From contig CP154956.1 of NCBI GenBank assembly GCA_039621445.1, forward strand, positions 52,197,386 through 52,261,385: a stretch of 64,000 nt of DNA. The letters run 5' to 3'. Under the pieces are notes generated by a model. The model worked only from the letters and a program-made list of their open reading frames with translations, was not told the DNA's origin and made no database searches. Origin of the DNA: Euglena gracilis (Eukaryota > Euglenida > Euglenophyceae > Euglenales). Positions 20,201 through 29,095 of this stretch are shown piece by piece. Positions within the stretch are counted from its first letter, which is position 1. Each line of letters starts with the position of its first letter. Made by a program: the position numbers and the translations under genes.

Positions 20201-20870
20201 CAAACAGGCCCCGAAATGGCCAAAACTGGCCCAAAACCCCAAAACGGCCATATCTCGGGCTAGGCGAGGAGTTGGCCCAAACCGCGCATACCGATCGATA
20301 GGACGTCCAAAAGTTGTGACAGGACGTCCTGTTTACTTTTCCTCAACTCCACAGCGTTTTCGAGATATTTTGAATTTTTCGATTTTTGGACCCCAGCATG
20401 GCAGCCCTCGAACCCCTTCAGGGGTCCCCGAATACCCAAAAATGACCCAAAATTGCACAACCAGACCCCAAGAACCCCAAAAAACGATCAAACCCCCCCC
20501 CCTAAACCTAATGATTTACCCCCTGGTTTGGGTTCCAACTCCCCGTCTAGCCCGAGATACGGCCAATTTACGGTTTCGGGCCCCGAACGGGCCCGAAATG
20601 GCCAAAACTGGCAAAACTGGCCCAAAACCCCAAAACGGCCGTATCTCGGGCTACGCGAGGAGTTGGCCCAAAGCGCGCGTACCGATCGATCGGGCGTCCC
20701 AAAGTTGTGGAATGACGTCCTCTTTACTTTTTCGCAACTCCGCAGCGTTTTCGAGATATTTTGAAATTATCGATTTTTTGACCCCAAAATGACCCTGCAA
20801 TTTCCCCGGAAAAAAAAACGGTAGACAACTTTTTTGCTCGGGCCATATCTCCGGACTGGCGGGGAGTTGC
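20200..20870 (+). repeat. Satellite B, second array
   Basis: Two units of about 370-390 bases each carry GGCC(A/G)TATCTCGGGCTA(G/C)GCGAGGAGTTGGCCC, a GATCGAT(A/C)GG(A/G)CGTCC block and TTTTCGAGATATTTTGAA. It ends with GGCCATATCTCCGGACTGGCGGGG. Confidence 0.7.
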
Positions 20871-21100
20871 GGGTAACGTGACGGCTCTGGAGAAACTAGG
20901 GAACCTCTCCTAACCTATAGGCTATTAACTTTTCGGCTCCGGAAATCCAATCACATCGATAATCCTCGGGGCTCCCTACCTACCCAGGGGGGGCGGGGGG
21001 GGCGGGGGGGGGCGGGGGGGCGGGGGGGTCCGACCCCCCCGTCGCCGGGGTGGTAAGCTTCGCTCTTACTCTAAAGAGATAAGAGCTCAGCGACCCCCCC
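20870..21100 (+). repeat. Conserved structured block C (copy 2)
   Basis: GGAGAAACTAGGGAACC corresponds to the 18945 region. The terminal stem reads GGTAAGCTTCGCTCTTAC, TCTAAAGAGA, TAAGAGCTCAGCGACC. Compared with copy 1 the inner stem changed from CCC/GGG to CTCT/AGAG, so pairing is kept. A G7-C-G8 run precedes it. Confidence 0.6.
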
Positions 21101-22539
21101 CTAATAGTCGGGAGGGGGGGGGCGACAATTAGGGGGGGGGGTACTCAATGCACCTTGGGTGATGAATGGGAAACTCAGGCAAAGGCAAGCGGGACAACAA
21201 TTCACCATTGGAGGCCAGTGATGTCATCACCCAACGGGACAAAAGATGCAGCGCTTGCCACCCTCCTGAACAATGGCCAGGCACGAGCGATGCAACCAAA
21301 TTTTACACAACTCACATTGCCCCGCTGCAGAACGGCGCAGTGGGCACTCACACGCAGTGCTAGAAGGTTGGTCTGATGAAAACCTAAAAAGTATGTCATA
21401 TATTCATTTTTCACCCGGAAGTAAAGAAAAGGACTTAGAAACTTCGCAACCATAAGGACTTCGCCAAAGACCAATCCCTAGGTGACACATTCATTTGGAA
21501 AGTCCGGGCTTGGGTTAGATGGCTGAGTGACCTCCTCCTCCTCTTCAACCATCTCCGGCACCGGGGTGGTGATGGGGAACGGCAATTCTTCCGCATCAGC
21601 TTCCGCCTGCTCATTGGCCTGGGTGAAAGAAAATTTTGGTACAACCCCCCCCCACGTATGTGCACCTTTTGCAAAGCCTCTAACAAAGATTGGAGGGCGA
21701 CATTGGTCTCCACGACCTCCTGTTGTGCAACCGGTGGTACAACAGGTGGTTTCTTGGGCATTTGTGCTTCTGCTCCAGCCTCATCATCTTTTGTTGCCGG
21801 TTCAAGTATAAGCTTTTCCATTCCTTTCTTCACGAGGTCTTCTGATGCAGAAAAGACAAAATGCTACCCGCCTGCCGCAAACCAAGAAACACCTGGAATT
21901 GCATTCCAACTTTCAAGAACCCACCGCATGACATCTGCACGTTCCGGCTTTGCACCAATATCGCCCGATTCCACTTTTGATGCCCTCCACTTGATGTATT
22001 TGCTTCTGAGGTGCTTTTTGAAGGGACGATTGACGAAAACGTCCATCACCTTAAAAAAAAATGGTACAATGCACCCAACGTGCAGGGACTCACCTGAACT
22101 AGTGATGTGCACCCCCCAGGCACGAAAAGCATGTTCACCCCTTTGCACCAGTCAATGACGGATTCCTCACGATGCGCAGCAAACAGGTCAACAATAAACA
22201 TTGCGTTCTTTTCGGTCTTCAAATTTTCCTTCACCCACTCCAGAAAGCTGTCTCCAGTTTGCCAAGCATTGGGTGTTGTGGTCACCGTGCACCTCCCCAC
22301 ATCTGCCAGCTTTTCTGCCGCCTCAACAACGCCTTTCTGCACCTTCCCTGCTTCGGCACCCTTGAAGATAATTTGAGGGGGGAGCTTCACAACCTGTCGG
22401 ACAATGGCGACACAGAAAATGGCAAGAAATACAAAAAAATAACCTTCGTTCCACTTCCTTCCACAATCAGTTTACTAGCCAAGAAAACGGTGAATAAGGC
22501 CTTCTCTCCTCCAGTTGTTTGGATGCTCACCCGTTTTAA

Positions 22540-23580
22540 GGCTGTGTTTATAGCAACATGGCTTTGGTCAAAGTCTGTGTTTCTAAACACAGACTTTGAC
22601 GTGCCGAAGTCCGTGTTTAGAAACACAGACTTTGACCTAAGTCTGTGTTTCTAAACACGGACTTCGACCAAGAAAACTGTGTTCACAGTATTTGGACCCT
22701 GAAACATCCCAATGATGCAGAAATAAAGGACTTTGGGGGGGGGTCAATTTTTGTGCTTTGGCGCCTTCGGCGCCAAGAGAAAATGGCCAGTTTGGGGGGG
22801 GGACAAATTTGCCAAAACGGCCATTGTGAGGGAGGGGGGTTAATTTTTGGGCTTTGGCGCCTTCGGCGCCAAGGCCAAGGGGGGAAATTGCCAAAACGGC
22901 CATTGTGAGGGAGGGGACACTTTGGAGGGGTCAATTTTTGGGTTTATGCGCCAAGAGAAAATGACCAGGGGGGGGAACAAATTTACCAAAACTGCAGGGA
23001 GGGGACACTTTGGGGGGAGTCAATTTTTGGGCGCCAAGAGGAAATGACCACTTTGAGGGGGGGGGGACAAATTTGCCAAAATTTTTGACCACTCTGAGGG
23101 GGGCACTTTGAGGGTGTTTTTTTCTGTCCCAAGTAGCCTAGAGGGTGGCTCCCCAAAAATATCACCTTACAAGGTTAGGTTAGGTAACATCTTTTTGGGA
23201 GCTACCAAAGAACTCTTGGATCGTGGGTGCAGCGCCCAGAGCATTCTCATCAACGTTGCAAACTGAAGCACGCAAAATGGGGTATGCAAAAGGAAGGAGA
23301 CGATGTAATCTTGTGTCGTCTTTCACATGTGTTCCATTGTTTAACGGTAATGTTACCACTATTTCGAAAGGATTCTAGTTCGGAAGACCACAGACGGTGG
23401 CCACAAGCTGCCCGGCGGCCACACATTCTTTTTCTGAGGATTCCGGCCGTCCCGGAGCTGTGCAGCGGATCCTAATTCAGCTTCGCTTTGTCCCAAAAAT
23501 CTTTCGTCAGTCTGCCGTCCGTCGTCGAGGTTGAGAAACACAGACTTTGACCAAAGCCATGTTGCTTTATAAACACAGCC
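22540..23580. mobile_element. TTAA-flanked element with 45-base TIRs and internal hairpin words
   Basis: The ends GGCTGTGTTTATAGCAACATGG and its complement at 23545-23580 match over about 45 bases with a 2-base gap. TTAA stands on both sides (22536-22539, 23581-23584). TTAA duplication is the piggyBac superfamily habit. Directly inside the left end are four AAACACAGACTT palindromes. The rest holds G8-flanked words such as CCAAAACGGCCATTGTGAGGG and the foldback GGCGCCTTCGGCGCC. No transposase is present. A second right end lies at 38040 with TTAA after it. It splits the pogo-like gene. Confidence 0.75.
22566..22670 (+). repeat. Hairpin array D, word AAACACAGACTT
   Basis: AAGTCTGTGTTTCTAAACACAGACTT and variants (CCGTGTTTAG, AAACACGG) occur as four palindromes in a row. 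Some units differ by one base in both arms at once (GTCTGTG/CACAGAC versus GTCCGTG/CACGGAC). Confidence 0.7.
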
Positions 23581-23585
23581 TTAAA

Positions 23586-23679
23586 TAACTGCGTCTTAAA
23601 CGCAGACTCTGACCTGAGTCTGCGTTTCGAAACGCAGACTCAGGTCAGAGTCTGCGTTTAAGACGCAGTTCTTGATATA
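23586..23679 (-). repeat. Hairpin array C plus TATATCAAGAA box
   Basis: ACTGCGTCTTAAACGCAGAC, GAGTCTGCGTTTCGAAACGCAG and the box TTCTTGATATA at 23669-23679 follow directly after the TTAA of the preceding element. The word differs from neighbouring array D by C for T in each arm. Confidence 0.7.
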
Positions 23680-23701
23680 GAACCTGCCTTTTCGAGGGTG
23701 A

Positions 23702-24137
23702 CATTGGAGGCTAGGCACTGTGGGGGGGGGGGGGGGGGGGGGGCGAGCGGGCGCGGGCGGCCGCGCGGGGGGGAGGGGGGGGGGAGGGGGGTCGGAGGGC
23801 GCCGCGCGGGTGGAACGCATCCGAAAATCGGTGATTTTCGGGTCCAAAAAGTGGTCATTTTTTGCCATTTTTGGGCCATTTTTGACCAAAAAGTGCTTTT
23901 TTGGCCGCGCGCAAAGCGCGCGGCCCCCAAATTTGCCATTTTGTGTCCGAAAATGGTCATTTTTGGTCATTTTTGGGCCTCAAAAAATTGCGATTTTCCA
24001 CCAAATTTCTTTTTTCTTGGCTATGCTAGGCACAGTGGGGGGAGGGGGGGGTCCAGCGGGCGGCCGCGCAGGGGCCGCGCGGGGGGGGGGAGGGGGGGGT
24101 CCCGGACCCCCCCGAGCGGCGCGCCTAGCCTCCATTG
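23702..24137. mobile_element. Foldback element with CATTGGAGGCTAGGC ends (copy 2)
   Basis: Collinear with 6983-7377: the same ends, the same GCATCCGAAAATCGGTGATTTTCG and GGCCGCGCGCAAAGCGCG segments, longer G-tracts. Confidence 0.7.
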
Positions 24138-24871
24138 TTCATAACATTGGGCAAACTCCGCAGCCACAAAAAATCTTCGCCTCAAACACTGTTAAAAAAA
24201 AATCAGCCCAATGTTAAATGGGTACATCTTCCATCCTCACTCCGGTCTCATCCCCCCACACAAAAACCTTGGGCTTTTGCTCAAGGTAAATTGAACGCAT
24301 GAGTTCGTGGTACGTCTTGATGCGGCCCTCGTGGTCCCCAGGAATGTATTGTTTCACTCCTGCGATGCGCCGGTACACAATCCCATACCACAAGCGCCAA
24401 CGTTCCCAAAAGTCATCGCGTGAACTTTGGTTGATGTTGAAGAAATCCTTCTTTATCAAGTCAGGGAGTGACATCGCATGACTTTCCAACAAGTCTCTAG
24501 AGACGGCACCATGAGCTTCACGAACTCTTCGGAAAAACTGAACCAGTTGTTCCCCAAGGTCGTGATACTTATGGAGTGCGACCTTCCGTATCATCTTGCC
24601 GGCGCCGTTTTGTAGCTGCTTCCTTAAGTGTTTTTCAGCCTTCACCATCCTCTGAAGCGTTCTTTCGGAAACTTCAGGAAATTTTGCAACGGTCTGTGCG
24701 TTGGTGTGTGATCTTCTGAAATTCAGAATCATTACTTTGTGAGCTACAGACAATTCTCGGCGTGCTTTCTTTGAGGGAACAACATCGGTGTCCAGTTCTT
24801 CCACAGGGGCCGCACTTTCGGTACCACGAACGAGTGCGTTTACATTATCAACTACCACCATCCCCTTCATA

Positions 24872-25278
24872 GCTGGCACTTCGTTTAAAACGAAGTCAAA
24901 AAAAACACGTTTTTTTAAAAAAAAAACATGTTTTTAAAAAAAAAACGCCATTGAGGGTCCAGGGCAAAATTTTTTTTGCCTTTAATTTTAGCTTTTTTTT
25001 GCCCATCCTCAGGCAGAGAAAGACACCAAATTTGGGATGTTTCAAGTTGAAACATCCCAAAATGGCAGAAAAATGCCCTATTTTGACCATTCTTGTTGAA
25101 GACCTCCAAAAGTATTGGTTTTCAAGTCATTTGAGCTAAGATTGGTTCACCCTTGCGATCAAAGGCAAAATTTGGACCATCATTTTCCCCTTTGTTTTTT
25201 TTGCCGTTTTTTTTGCCCGTTTTTTTAAATAAAAAACAAAAAAACGTTTTTTTTTAAAAAAACAAAAAAAACGCCAGC
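24872..25278. mobile_element. TA-flanked MITE with GCTGGCACTTCGTTT end
   Basis: GCTGGC at 24872 and GCCAGC at 25273-25278 are the ends, with TA on either side. CTTCGTTTAAAACGAAG stands next to the left end. Poly-A/T with ACGTTTTTTT follows at both sides. TA duplication fits Tc1/mariner. Relatives end at 1857 and 3546 in the tandem duplication. It is inserted in the 5' part of the transposase gene. Confidence 0.65.
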
Positions 25279-25499
25279 TATGATCCCCTTGCCCTCCGAC
25301 AACTCCGTTGTTGAGGCGGCACTTGCCACAACCGCACCATCACGGCGTCGATCGGGCATCCTCGCTGCAACATCAAGTCTCAGGGTCGTTTGACGCATCG
25401 TAATATGCTGTAAAAAAAAGGTCGCCGACGGGGTCATAAACGACCGAAATCATGGGCTCCAACAAAGGTTATGCTGAGTACCCCCCCCCCCTAATTGTC

Positions 25500-25787
25500 A
25501 CCCCCCCCCTAATGGTACCCGGGGGGGGGCCAAACCGCTCCCGGGGGGTGCCATATGGGGGGGGGTCACGTTACTTCCCCCGTGCCCCCCCCCCCCCGTG
25601 ACCCCCCCCCGTGACCCGCACCACCCCCGTGGTTACATAACTGCGCCAACAACTTTCAAAACCACCAACCCACATATTTTCTCATCCCCTCGCCGTTTTG
25701 GATGTGTTTTCATGCAAAATTGCCATTTTCCGAGCAGATGGGGTGTTTTATGACCCTTTTTGAGGCCATTTTGGTACATTTTACAGA
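25500..25787. other. C/G-tract spacer
   Basis: CCCCCCCCGTGACC repeated three times and similar words occur at 25565-25630. No gene is seen. Confidence 0.4.
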
Positions 25788-25872
25788 CATAGAGGTGACA
25801 TAGAGGTAGTGGTAGAGGTAGAGGTGGTTGACATAGAGGTAGAGGCCTTTGACCTCTACCTCTACCTCTATG
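25788..25872 (+). repeat. Concerted-word hairpin, word TAGAGG
   Basis: CATAGAGGTGACATAGAGG and TAGAGGTAGAGG stand left, and GACCTCTACCTCTACCTCTATG right. The TGTCAC-type linker is on the left here, so the orientation is opposite to 14294. Confidence 0.7.
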
Positions 25873-26069
25873 CAGCCTTGAATTATCTTTCGCGCTGAAA
25901 AGCATTTGGATGTCCAACAACGCCTCCTTCTGGGTGTGCAAACTGATGTGCTCCGGTTTTTCAATACGGGTTATTGACGGCGTATGCCGGCTGTTTTATA
26001 CGTTTCTGGGGCTCGGCTGTTTTAAACTGATTTAAATCGGTGTTTTAAAACGACCTGTTTTTAACACGA

Positions 26070-26330
26070 ACAACCCTGCGTCCAGGCAACAAAGAAGTCA
26101 TCCAGCTCAGGATAAGATGCTTGCCAATGTTGCCACAGTTTGGCGAACCCCAAACAGTTGGCAACAGCAGCAAGCTCTGCACCTTCGGAACCAGACTTTT
26201 TCTTCGTGTTGCCCTGTGCCAGCAAGGTGCCAGGAAGGGGGTCAACCTTCGGCTTCTTGGCATCTTGCTGGTATACCACGAGAGCAGCCAGGAACAGTTC
26301 CAACTGAAATACTAGGCTGAAAACTGCGGC
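26070..26330 (-). CDS. Unidentified conserved coding segment (relative of 5905-6080)
   Basis: The minus strand reads FQLELFLAALVVYQQDAKK, PKVDPLPGTLLAQGN, then KKKSGSEGAELAAVANCLGF and WQASYPELDDFFVAWTQG without a stop. The same stretch occurs at 5905-6080 with one stop and one frame change. Substitutions between the two are mostly synonymous or conservative in this frame, which supports coding. There is no Met or splice site that I would insist on, so the ends are approximate. It has a Lys-rich middle and an acidic, aromatic end. Function is unknown. It could be an exon of a host gene duplicated with a repeat, or part of an unrecognised transposon protein. Confidence 0.4.
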
Positions 26331-26429
26331 ATTCGTGTGTCTGACACTCCGAGAGACAAACTTATTACAGCAAGGAACCCACTGCGGAAGATGGTTTCTT
26401 TTTGGCATTTGGCAGAAAGCACGGGAAAA

Positions 26430-26545
26430 ATAGCGCGCTGTTATGCCGCGCGTTCCGGAGAGACACCGCGTTGTAATACCCCGCGGTAATTGTCGCCGCG
26501 GCAATTACCCACCCGCGGTAAATGTCGGCCCCCGGTATGTCTGGT
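26430..26545 (-). repeat. Dispersed CCGCGGTAATT palindrome repeat
   Basis: CCCGCGGTAATTGTCGCCGCGGCAATTACC is homologous in reverse to 14110-14230. It is non-coding. Confidence 0.5.
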
Positions 26546-26589
26546 AGTGAGAGGTTTTTTAGGGAAGAGACTACCCTCAACCCCCCCTC

Positions 26590-27045
26590 ACCGGGCTCTT
26601 TCAGACCCCCAATTAGCCAATTAGGGGGGGGGGGCTCGAGGACCCCTACCCAAAAATTTCTTCCCTGTGCAAAATTTGTCAATTTTTTTTAGCATATTTG
26701 GATTGGTCATGACTTTTTCTTATCCGGCAAATTTTAAAATTTTCGAAACAAACATTTTTTGGAGGTTTTTTCTGAGCCCTTTTTGCGGCCTTGCCGAAAT
26801 TGGCCGGTCTTGTCCCGGAGGCCAGTTAGCCAATTACCCCCCCCCCCTTTGTTGTCCCACCGACCTGCCCCCGGGAGGCCCGACCGGACAATAAAGGGGG
26901 GGGGACAATAAAGGGGTACCAAAGGAATTTCATTGGCCGGGCCAAAAAAACCCCCCGTCGGCCGGGGCCCAGGGACAATAAAGGGGGGGGGTTAATAAGA
27001 GGGAGGGGGGGTAGGGGGGGAGGCAAATAGGGAGGGGTTGAGGGT
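26590..27045. repeat. C/G-tract foldbacks with TAATTGG and TTATTGTCC words
   Basis: CAATTAGCCAATTAG-G10 stands near 26610. CCCCCCCCCTTTGTTGTCCC at 26837 is mirrored by GGGACAATAAAGGGGGGGG at 26972. The segment between, with GGGTACCAAAGGAATTTCATTGG, is the reverse complement of 14860-14995, so the two loci share one element family. Confidence 0.6.
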
Positions 27046-27284
27046 AGCATTGGGCAATTTTCTGAAATTTATTTTTTCCGTAAATTGTAAATTTCTGGAA
27101 ATTTCAAAAATCGCGAAATTAGGATTTCGCGACCTTAATTCTCTTTTCCCCCAGATGCCCAGGCAGTGGAGTTCAACTTCATTAACACTTCGACATTATC
27201 TGACGTTATGGGAGATGAGATTTCCAAGGCTAGCAAGAATGGATGTTCAAAGGTTGTGGAGCTTTCCACCCCCACCATCTACCC

Positions 27285-27490
27285 TCACCCCCCCCCCCCC
27301 TATTTGGCTGATGGCCGGGCTCCTTCGGACCCCCCAATTAGCCAATTAGGGGGGGGGGGCCAATTTGGGGGGAGGTTACCCCGGCAAAAGACCAATAAGC
27401 CTGACCACCCCCTAATTGGCTAATGGACCGTCCAACGGGACCCCCAATTAGCCAATTGGGGGGGGCAAATAGGGGGGGGGGGTGAGGGTA
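27285..27490. repeat. C10-TATTTGG / TAATTGG foldback
   Basis: ACCCTCACCCCCCCCCCCCTATTTG at 27281 is mirrored by CAAATAGGGGGGGGGGTGAGGGT at 27466-27489. The interior has three TAATTGG-G10 words. It is probably a MITE of the pogo-like element, because the TAATTG-C10 junction is its terminal motif. Confidence 0.6.
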
Positions 27491-27529
27491 TTTTTTTTAT
27501 GGCTAACAAGTGAAGCCCCTGGTGGGCTC

Positions 27530-27720
27530 TATATCAAGAACTGTGTTGCTAACCCAGCCTCTGTCCTGAGGCCTGGGTTGCTAACCCAGCCTTCGTCCGA
27601 AGGACGGAGGCTGGGTTAGCAACCCAGACCTCAGGACAGAGGCTGGGTTAGCAACACAGTTTTTTGAGGCCGTGTTACAACAGCACCAGGCCTCAGGACA
27701 GAGGCTGTGTTAGTTAACAG
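27530..27720 (+). repeat. Hairpin array B: TATATCAAGAA box plus word AACCCAGCCTCTGTC
   Basis: The box is at 27530-27540. AGCCTCTGTCCTGAGGCCTGGG and its complement alternate, each a near-perfect palindrome. The core TGTCCTGAG is shared with array A, but the arms differ (CCCAG/CTGGG here, CACCGG/CCGGTG there). It ends 48 bases before the ORF. Confidence 0.75.
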
Positions 27721-27767
27721 CGGCTATCCCACACTCCACCCTTGCACCTTTTGCAGCCAAACACAAA

Positions 27768-28118
27768 ATGATGCCTGCACAATTGGTGAGTGTCGCTGAA
27801 GCAGCCCTGGGACCATTGCCGCCCGTGGACGCATTTTTGGCCGCTTTGGAACAGGCCCAAAATCCAGCACGTCCATCCCCGGCAGACACTGTGTTGTTTG
27901 GCGACACGTTTGCCGAACAACCGGGACTCCCAACGGGAACGGAAAAGAACCAAAAACTTTCCTTCCATGCGGCGATGGATTTTGCCAAAATTCTGGCCCA
28001 TCAAAATTGGGTTTTGTCCAATTTGGATGATTTGATGACCTTTGCAAAATGGACTTTGTCTGTGGGCTGCCTTTTTGATGATGCCACTCAAAGAGATGTT
28101 GCCTTGACGCAACCCTAA
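27768..28118 (+). CDS. Small conserved protein in hairpin-flanked cassette, copy B (116 aa)
   Basis: Homologue of the 134-residue protein at 9502. It begins MMPAQLVSVAEAALGP, equal to residues 18-33 of copy A. It contains ADTVLFGDTFAEQPG near residue 39 and LDDLMTFAKWTLSVG near residue 86. Upstream the same frame stays open for 19 more codons (TLAPFAAKHK), which align with the hydrophobic lead of copy A, so the start could be further left or spliced. It is moderately acidic with no Cys pattern and no known motif. Array B (27541-27720) precedes it and array B' (28378-28505) follows it, as in copy A. I cannot assign a function. A role in propagation of the element is inference from the layout only. 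Confidence 0.6.
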   Translation: MMPAQLVSVAEAALGPLPPVDAFLAALEQAQNPARPSPADTVLFGDTFAEQPGLPTGTEKNQKLSFHAAMDFAKILAHQNWVLSNLDDLMTFAKWTLSVGCLFDDATQRDVALTQP

Positions 28119-28377
28119 CCCTAACCTCAAATGTGCTGGTTTGGCAACGCCACCTCGTTTTGGGAGTTGGGCGTGTGCGTTGTTCTGGTAAGTGACCTAT
28201 TTGCACTTTCTGACCACATGGCACTGCCATGTCTGTTCGCTGTCGTTTTGGCCTAGCGACAATTCCACATTGCCGGGGCAGAGTGGAATGTGTTGTGTTT
28301 GCTACTGCAATCTTAGCCTGCAATGTCTATGCATCATATTTCTGTATTCTTCAATGTCTTTTTTCGTTGGTATGACG
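28119..28377 (+). other. 3' part of cassette B
   Basis: No ORF. It begins just after two CCCTAA units (28109-28124), which overlap the stop codon of the ORF. Confidence 0.4.
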
Positions 28378-28505
28378 GAGGCTGTGTTAGCAACCCACGC
28401 CTCAGGACAAAGGCTGTGTTATATAACACAGCCTTTGTCAAGCCCTGAGGCCTGCGTTACTAACACAGCCTCTGTCCTGAGGCCTGGTGCTCGTAACACG
28501 GCCTC
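28378..28505 (+). repeat. Hairpin array B', word close to array B
   Basis: GAGGCTGTGTTAGCAACCCACGCCTCAGG, AAAGGCTGTGTTATATAACACAGCCTTTGTC and CCTGAGGCCTGCGTTACTAACAC form palindromes. The core word CCTCTGTCCTGAGGCC equals that of array B on the other side of the ORF. Confidence 0.7.
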
Positions 28506-28667
28506 AAGGCTCAAGTTTCAAGAAACAAACACCACTTCAAGTGATTTCAACGTGCAAGGTCAAGGTGAAGTTTGCAGGAGGCAGCGGCTCTGCACTAAGT
28601 TGTACCTGCACTCGTTTTTCGTCAAGCTTGCCTTGTGCTGGTTTGGCTTTTGTTAACTATTTTGGTG

Positions 28668-28845
28668 GATAGATGTGGTGGCCAGTTTTTGGCCAGATAT
28701 GTTGGCCAGTTTTGGGCCAGATGTGCTGGCCAGTTTTGGGCCAAATGTGGTGGCCAGTTTTTGGCCGGTTTTGGGCCAGATGTGCTGGCTAATTTTGGGC
28801 GAGATGCGTTGGCCAGTTTTGGGCTACAGGTTGTGGCCAAAACCG
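28668..28845 (+). repeat. Minisatellite, about 27-bp unit (TTGGCCAGTTTTGGGCCAGATG)
   Basis: Six or seven units with TGGCCAGTTTTGGGCC repeat. TGGCCA and GGCC are self-complementary within the unit. Confidence 0.7.
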
Positions 28846-28969
28846 TCACACCACGTTATATTGTGGTTCGTCTTCTTGTTTGCAACACCGATGTAGTGAA
28901 AAAATGTTCTTTCATCCAACTGTTTGGTGTGGGCTGGCGTGTCCTTCTCTGGGATTGGGGGGTTGGAAC

Positions 28970-29095
28970 ACCCCCCCCCCCTAGGATTGCTGAAATATTT
29001 CCAGGAAAAATTTCCAGGAAAAATTTCCGCAATTTTTCCAAGAAAAATATTTTTTATTTTTCCAATAGGAAAAATAGGAAAAATATTTTTTTTCT
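28970..29095. repeat. Left foldback border of the hAT region
   Basis: C12-TAGGATTGCTG then repeated TTTCCAGGAAAAA palindromes. At 31185-31290 a mirrored series (ATTTTTCCGCAATTTTTCC ... AGCAATCC-C12) closes the region. These could be the terminal repeats of the hAT element whose C-terminus lies between them. Confidence 0.45.

Larger units (their letters stand above)
21478..25400 (-). pseudogene. pogo/Tigger-like transposase gene, multi-exon, interrupted
   Basis: Minus-strand pieces in order are: about 25390-25280 (MRQTTLRLDVAARMPDRRRD), 24879-24226 (HTH with VSERTLQRMVKAE, then FVWGDETGV), up to 22444 (KRVSIQTTGGEKALFTVF), 22393-22094 (KLPPQIIFKGAEAG, FIVDLFAAHRE, CTSLVQ), 22049-21893 (VMDVFVNRPFKKHLR, ESWNAIP), 21841-21666 and 21618-21478 (acidic tail VPEMVEEEEEV, stop TAG). 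Introns 22443-22394, 22093-22050, 21892-21842 and 21665-21619 are GT-AG and join in frame in every case (phases 0, 0, 1, 0). The Asp of GDET, IVDLF and VMDVF are the expected DDD triad of DDE_1 transposases. The gene is now broken by insertions between 24226 and 22540 and at 24872-25278. Without them the second half of the catalytic domain would follow the first. A TGA appears where the first and second pieces would join, so the 5' part may also contain an intron or be decayed. Confidence 0.75.
21126..25496 (-). mobile_element. Full-length pogo/Tigger-like (DDE_1) DNA transposon with nested insertions
   Basis: A perfect 22-base inverted repeat, CAATTA-G10-TACTCA at 21126-21147 and its complement at 25475-25496, encloses a transposase gene read on the minus strand. 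The similarity of the outer flanks (GGGGGGGCGA and TCACCCCCCC) suggests the true terminal repeat is longer. Within it sit a TA-flanked MITE (24872-25278), a TTAA-flanked element (22540-23580), a hairpin array (23586-23679) and a CATTGGAGGC foldback (23702-24137). The C10-TAATTG end is the same motif found in the foldbacks at 15216, 26600 and 27290. I infer that those are MITEs mobilised by this kind of transposase. Confidence 0.65.

Noticed and set aside
28109-28124. CCCTAACCCTAA as a telomere-like tract
   Set aside because: Only two units, overlapping the end of an ORF; no sign of an internal telomere array.
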